This document shows positions 62,481-64,000 of a stretch of DNA of 64,000 nucleotides, in pieces. The DNA lies in assembly GCF_040115645.1 (NCBI RefSeq), contig NW_027096031.1, forward strand, positions 124,001 through 188,000, written 5' to 3'. The stretch is from Euwallacea fornicatus. Lineage: Eukaryota; Arthropoda; Insecta; Coleoptera; Curculionidae. Under the pieces are notes generated by a model. That model was given only the letters and a program-made list of their open reading frames with translations. It had not been told where the DNA came from and made no database searches. The first letter of the stretch is position 1; every line of letters starts with the position of its first letter. The position numbers were made by a program, and so were the translations under genes.

Positions 62481-63056
62481 AGGTCCAAATTTCTTAAACA
62501 AAGTGCCAAATTGAACAACTCGACGAGATCTTTAAGAAATCACAACACATCTTGATTCCATCTTGTGGAATTTCCAAGAAAAATAGTACTTTAGGTGCTC
62601 AAACACACAACTTTTGTGATTTTTCAAATTTTGAAGATCGATAACTTCGGCAAATCAGGTCCAAATTTCTTAAACAAAGTGTCAAATTGATCAACTCGAC
62701 GAGATCTTTAAGATGTCACAACACATTATGATTGCATCTTGTTGAATTTCAAAGAAAAATAGTATATTATGTGGTCAAACACACTACTTTTGTGACTTTT
62801 CAAATTTTGAAGCTCGATAACTTCGGCAAATGAGGTCCAAATTTCTTAAACAAAGTGCCAAATTGAACAACTCGACGAGATCTTTAAGAAATCACAACAC
62901 ATCTTGATTCCATCTTGATGAATTTCCAAGAAATATAGTACATTATGTGGTCAAACACACTACTTTTGTGATTTTTCAAATTTTGAAGATCGATAACTTC
63001 GGCAAATCAGGTCCAAATTTCTTAAACAAAGTGTCAAATTGATCAACTCGACGAGA
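62481..63056 (+). repeat. HOR-E copy 3, truncated
   Basis: Units 355-357 and the first part of 358 repeat units 330-333 and 340-343. Private changes are TTTCAAAGAAAAATAG (about 62748) and AAGAAATATAG (about 62930). At about 63056 it switches to a GATTTTGCAAATTCC unit. Confidence 0.83.
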
Positions 63057-63888
63057 TTTTGCAAATTCCACAACACATCATGATTGCATCTTGTTGAATT
63101 TCCACGAAAAATAGTACTTTAGGTGCTCAAACACACAACTTTTTTGACTTTTCAAATTTTGAAGCTCGATAACTTCAGCAAATGAGGTCCAAATTTCTTA
63201 AACAAAGTGTCAAATTGATCAACTCGACGAGATCTTTAAGATGTCACAACACATTATGATTGCATCTTGTTGAATTTTCAAGAAAAATAGTACTTTATGT
63301 GCTCAAACACACTACTTTTGTGATTTTTCAAATTTTGAAGCTCGATAACTTCGGCAGATCAGGTCCAAATTTCTTAAACAAAGTGTCAAATTGATCAACT
63401 CGACGAGATCTTTAAGATGTCACAACACATCATGATTGCATCTTGTTGAATTTTCAAGAAAAATAGTACTTTATGTGCTCAAACACACTACTTTTGTGAT
63501 TTTTCAAATTTTGAAGCTCGATAACTTCGGCAGATCAGGTCCAAATTTCTTAAACAAAGTGCCAAATTGAACAACTCGACGAGATCTTTAAGAAATCACA
63601 ACACATCTTGATTCCATTTTGTGGAATTTCCAAGAAAAATAGTACTTTAGGTGCTAAAACACACAACTTTTGTGATTTTTCAAATTTTGAAGATCGATAA
63701 CTTCGGCAAATCAGGTCCAAATTTCTTAAACAAAGTGTCAAATTGATCAACTCGACGAGATCTTTAAGATGTCACAACACATTATGATTGCATCTTGTTG
63801 AATTTCCAAGAAAAATAGTATATTATGTGGTCAAACACACTACTTTTGTGACTTTTCAAATTTTGAAGCTCGATAACTTCGGAAAATG
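63057..63888 (+). repeat. Terminal mixed monomers
   Basis: Units 358-362. Units 359 and 360 are near-copies (TTTTCAAG, CTTTATGTGC, CACTAC, GCAGATC). Unit 361 (63537) has a ninth GAAGATCG variant, the private CATTTTGTGG and GCTAAAACAC. Unit 362 carries TATATTATG and leads into CGGAAAATGAGG. Confidence 0.75.
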
Positions 63889-64000
63889 AGGACCAAATTT
63901 CTTAAACAAAGTGTCAAATTGATCAACTCGACGAGATTTTGCAGATTCCACAACACATCATGATTCCATCTTGTTGAATTTCCAAGAAAAATAGTACATT
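63889..64000 (+). repeat. Partial last monomer (112 bases)
   Basis: Unit 363 starts with AGGACC after CGGAAAATG, as in the partners of EcoRI-type monomers, but without an EcoRI-type unit before it. The array runs out of the window mid-monomer, so its true end is not seen here. Confidence 0.95.

Larger units (their letters stand above)
1..64000 (+). repeat. 176-bp satellite DNA array, 363.6 monomers, one orientation
   Basis: The same 176-base unit fills the window. The recurring junction AGGTCCAAATTT is found at 1, 177, 353, 3873, 8097, 20945, 33793, 43649, 54209 and 63361, all equal to 1 modulo 176. Variation is almost wholly substitution: clusters at unit positions 50-60, 86-88, 110-118, 129-140 and 173-176 define monomer types. 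No reverse-complement copy, unique spacer, transposon or simple-sequence tract was seen. By analogy with known centromeric satellites (human alphoid 171 bp, Arabidopsis about 178 bp, many plant and insect satellites of 150-180 bp) this is probably centromeric or pericentromeric heterochromatin. That role is inferred from unit length and architecture only. The family is not one I recognise. Confidence 0.98.

Noticed and set aside
1..64000. CRISPR array
   Set aside because: There are no unique spacers between short direct repeats. The whole 176-bp unit is conserved, and the period is far larger than in CRISPR arrays.
1..64000. Transposon or retroelement inserted in the array
   Set aside because: The register of 176 bp is unbroken from end to end, and no terminal repeats, target-site duplications or non-satellite sequence were seen.

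Overview
The whole 64,000-base window is one uninterrupted satellite DNA array. A 176-bp monomer is repeated head-to-tail in a single orientation: 363 complete copies (1-63888) plus the first 112 bases of a 364th (63889-64000). I found no gene, RNA gene, transposon, CRISPR array or unique spacer. About 60 monomer starts, sampled from end to end, all fall at 1+176k. The array therefore shows no net insertion or deletion over 64 kb, and copies differ by base substitutions only. The first monomer is 33% G+C (58/176).

This is eukaryotic heterochromatin, most likely centromeric or pericentromeric. The reasons are the near-nucleosomal unit length, the multi-level higher-order repeats (HORs), short dyad symmetries, and a weak CENP-B-box-like core at each monomer junction. 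I do not recognise the satellite family. The style fits a plant or an invertebrate centromeric satellite, but the species cannot be read from the sequence. Monomer k starts at 1+176k, and 'unit k' is used that way throughout.

Layout. (1) 1-9500: HOR-A, a 22-monomer copy (1-3872), a 24-monomer copy (3873-8096) and a truncated third copy. The 22/24 difference is a two-monomer gain or loss. (2) 9505-18480: a mosaic of 3- to 5-monomer blocks reused from HOR-A and within itself. (3) 18305-32736: HOR-B, three overlapping partial copies, with four divergent HpaI-containing patches and a reused four-monomer cassette. (4) 32737-55549: HOR-C and HOR-D, marked by ten copies of a divergent EcoRI-containing monomer. 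A run of 12 almost uniform monomers (41537-43648) lies inside it. (5) 55550-64000: a newer-looking domain with an 8-monomer block repeated 4224 bp apart, a 6-monomer block (HOR-E) repeated 1760 bp apart, and a sequence variant that creates ClaI sites.

Nothing here works as a set of genes. What can be read is history: private substitutions shared by blocks kilobases apart show repeated segmental duplication, unequal exchange and gene conversion in exact 176-bp register. Open frames of 66-84 codons exist, but they are by-products of the repeat. All comparisons were made by eye, so block edges are good to a few tens of bases and copy identities are not percentages.
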